From: Rusavskia elegans | Taxonomy: Eukaryota; Ascomycota; Lecanoromycetes; Teloschistales; Teloschistaceae | DNA length: 64,000 bases | Assembly (NCBI GenBank): GCA_011316305.1 | Contig: SAUG01000015.1 | Span: forward strand, 434,001-498,000 | Direction: 5' to 3' | Shown: positions 62,249 to 64,000 of the stretch, in pieces | Position numbering within the stretch: position 1 is the first letter of the stretch | Layout of the letters: each line of letters opens with the position of its first letter | Notes under the pieces: generated by a model | The model's input: the letters and a program-made list of their open reading frames with translations, nothing else | Databases searched by the model: none | What the model was told of the DNA's origin: nothing | Translations under genes and position numbers: made by a program

Positions 62249-63578
62249 CGATACGAAACCGATAACTATAATTATAAAAACGTAGAAGTATATTTTAATA
62301 GAATATTTATAGCTAAAAACGATTTTTTAGCGATATTATAAGTTTAAACTATAGTATTCTCTTTATTTTAATCTATAAATTATATATAAACTTTCGATAT
62401 TCGATCGAATATTGAAAAATATTTTTAATATCTACTATTAAAATAAAGAAGTCTTTATTTATTTGTAAAAACCTTTGAATAATCATTTTTTTCCAACGTT
62501 TTTAGATATATTATTAGTATTTATAGAAATTATAGATATAATAATATTTTGAAAAAATTACTATATTGTCTATTTTAGTTAACTATATTTTATAATATAT
62601 TATTCGGAATACTATTATATCTAGTAAAAAAATCGACTTTTTTTTTTCTATTACTACTACCGCGCGGAAAAATAGAAATTACTTATTACGATAGACTATA
62701 TTTCGAGCGATATATTTTATAGAAATTTTTTTTTTTTTTTCTTTCGTCGTTTTTATCGATATATTCGAAATCTATTGAACAATATATAGACTTTTAATAG
62801 ATATTTACGCTATTATAGCTACGTTCGATCAGTAATAACGGAAAAGAAAATCGAATCTTTTTTTTTATATTAGAATTCTATATTGTAAAGATTTTAAATT
62901 TTTCATAAACGTTTTAATTTAATATATTATAAATCTATAGAAGAAATATAGTAATTAATTTCAATAGAAATGAAATTATTTTTATTTTAAAGTAAAAGAT
63001 ATTGAATATAGTTAATATATTTTAACAAATGATTAGCGATTCTTTATCTTTTTTTAAATAGTAGATAGATAGTTTATATATCTTGTAATTAATAACCAGC
63101 GGGATAATTTATAATTCGATATCTACTATAACGTTCGCGTCTACCATCGTATTATTAAATACAATGTTTTTATAGATCGATATATTTACACTAATTACGT
63201 TAGTAAAAAATCTAAAGCTAATATTTTAATACGAAAAAGTTAAAAACGAAGAAATAAAAAGATATTTCTTAAATCATTAAATATAAACTTGGATCTATTT
63301 TTTATTTATAATAGTACTAGCTTTCAATTTTATACGTGGCTATTCTATCGACGCTATTATTTCAAATACGTAAAGATCGCGATACAATTAATATAAATTC
63401 TATCTAATACGATTTTAATTAAAAAAGATCGGCTTTTATTTTACGCTATATTATAAAGTTATCTTTTCATTTCTAAATAGAAGAAATTACAGTTTCTTTT
63501 TGGTTATTTAATAGGTTATCGAATATAAAAACTCGCGAAGTTTTTAATTATTATTCCGAACCTTTTTAACTATATACG
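62249..63578. other. 1.3 kb of unassigned RIP-mutated sequence
   Basis: No gene or repeat recognised. T-rich runs near 62640 and 62730 and scattered CpG words only. Confidence 0.55.
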
Positions 63579-63581
63579 ATT

Positions 63582-64000
63582 TAATCATTCGGATTTTCGA
63601 TTGTCTTTCACGAATTAATACTAGAGATACTATTCGATTAGATTACGTAATTGTTTGGATTCGAGTATTTACTTCGAACTCAATTTAGGACTTCCGAAAA
63701 AGCTAGATCTAGATTAAAACCTAGAAGGAAACCGTAGTCTATTTAACTTTTAATAGTTAACTTAATTTACCTCGATTGAAAACGGCTAGGCCGAGATGAT
63801 CCTCTAAATAATCCCTCTATATAATTACTATATAAACTCTGTATAAAAATCGATTTAATCGATTGAAAAACACTTAAGTATTAGGTTGATCTTCGAGGGA
63901 TTCGAACCTTCGACCCGCTGGATCAACTTCGCTAATTCCGAAAAAGAGCGCGGATCTGTTAGGTCTCCAGACAACGCAGTCTGCTACTACGTCATCTAGA
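63582..64000 (-). mobile_element. S1 tRNA-derived SINE, less mutated, at window edge
   Basis: On the minus strand it runs from the tRNA-like head at 64000 to the tail at about 63582. The B-box complement GGATTCGAACC is at 63898-63908. The body matches the copies at 17427 and 36031 and retains more CpA/TpG (GAAAAACACTTAAG, GATCAACTTCGC, CCAGACAACGCAG). It therefore gives the best view of the original S1 sequence. Its 5' end coincides with the window edge, so the target duplication cannot be checked. Confidence 0.85.

Overview
This window looks like a gene-free, AT-rich heterochromatic block from a filamentous ascomycete (Pezizomycotina). No open reading frame longer than about 80 codons survives. 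TpA is extremely abundant while CpA and TpG are nearly absent, yet CpG is still common. That is the signature of repeat-induced point mutation (RIP) at CpA. I recognise no intact host gene, rRNA gene, CRISPR array or functional tRNA gene. The short ORFs present are spurious or lie inside dead repeats.

Almost everything that can be identified is a mobile-element relic, and many are nested. The families, with working names of mine, are: LT1, a Copia LTR retrotransposon (763-12675, coded on the minus strand, 5-bp target duplication); LT2, a small LTR element with ~190-bp LTRs, one full copy at 2990-4914 and one solo LTR at 17899-18091; MU1, TIR elements starting AGACTGGCC with 10-bp target duplications, in large (native ~6.4-6.5 kb) and short (415-470 bp) forms; MU2, four copies of a MITE of exactly 148 bp with the same terminal bases; FB, a second TIR/MITE family (ends CTCGGAACGG) with ~10-bp duplications; RP1, a ~950-1000-bp retroposon with 13-bp target duplications and one-sided truncations; S1, a tRNA-derived SINE with 12-13-bp duplications and a 3' tail like that of RP1; and HT1, a 330-bp TIR element with an 8-bp duplication that has largely escaped RIP.

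Layout: 1-510, FB plus SINE at the edge; 763-12675, LT1 carrying MU1 (2524-6954, itself carrying LT2) and two RP1 copies landed in succession at one site; 13.2-18.5 kb, MU1 short form, RP1 copies, SINEs and the solo LTR; 21-28.4 kb, an RP1 split by a 6.4-kb MU1; 29.3-37 kb, short MU1 forms, FB and SINE; 37.5-45 kb and 46.8-54.1 kb, two large MU1 copies carrying RP1 insertions, the second one splitting a plus-strand Copia relic; 54.3-57.7 kb, MU2, HT1, RP1 and MU1 short; 59.3-62.2 kb, truncated RP1 copies and an extremely nested FB/MU1/MU2 cluster; 63.6-64 kb, a minus-strand SINE.

No gene-level pathway can be described. The biology here is the interaction of transposons with one another and with RIP: autonomous MU1 with deletion derivatives, RP1 with S1 probably sharing one retroposition machinery, and LTR elements reduced by recombination. 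Element boundaries were set by matching copies to each other by eye and finding target-site duplications. Superfamily names beyond Copia are inferences.
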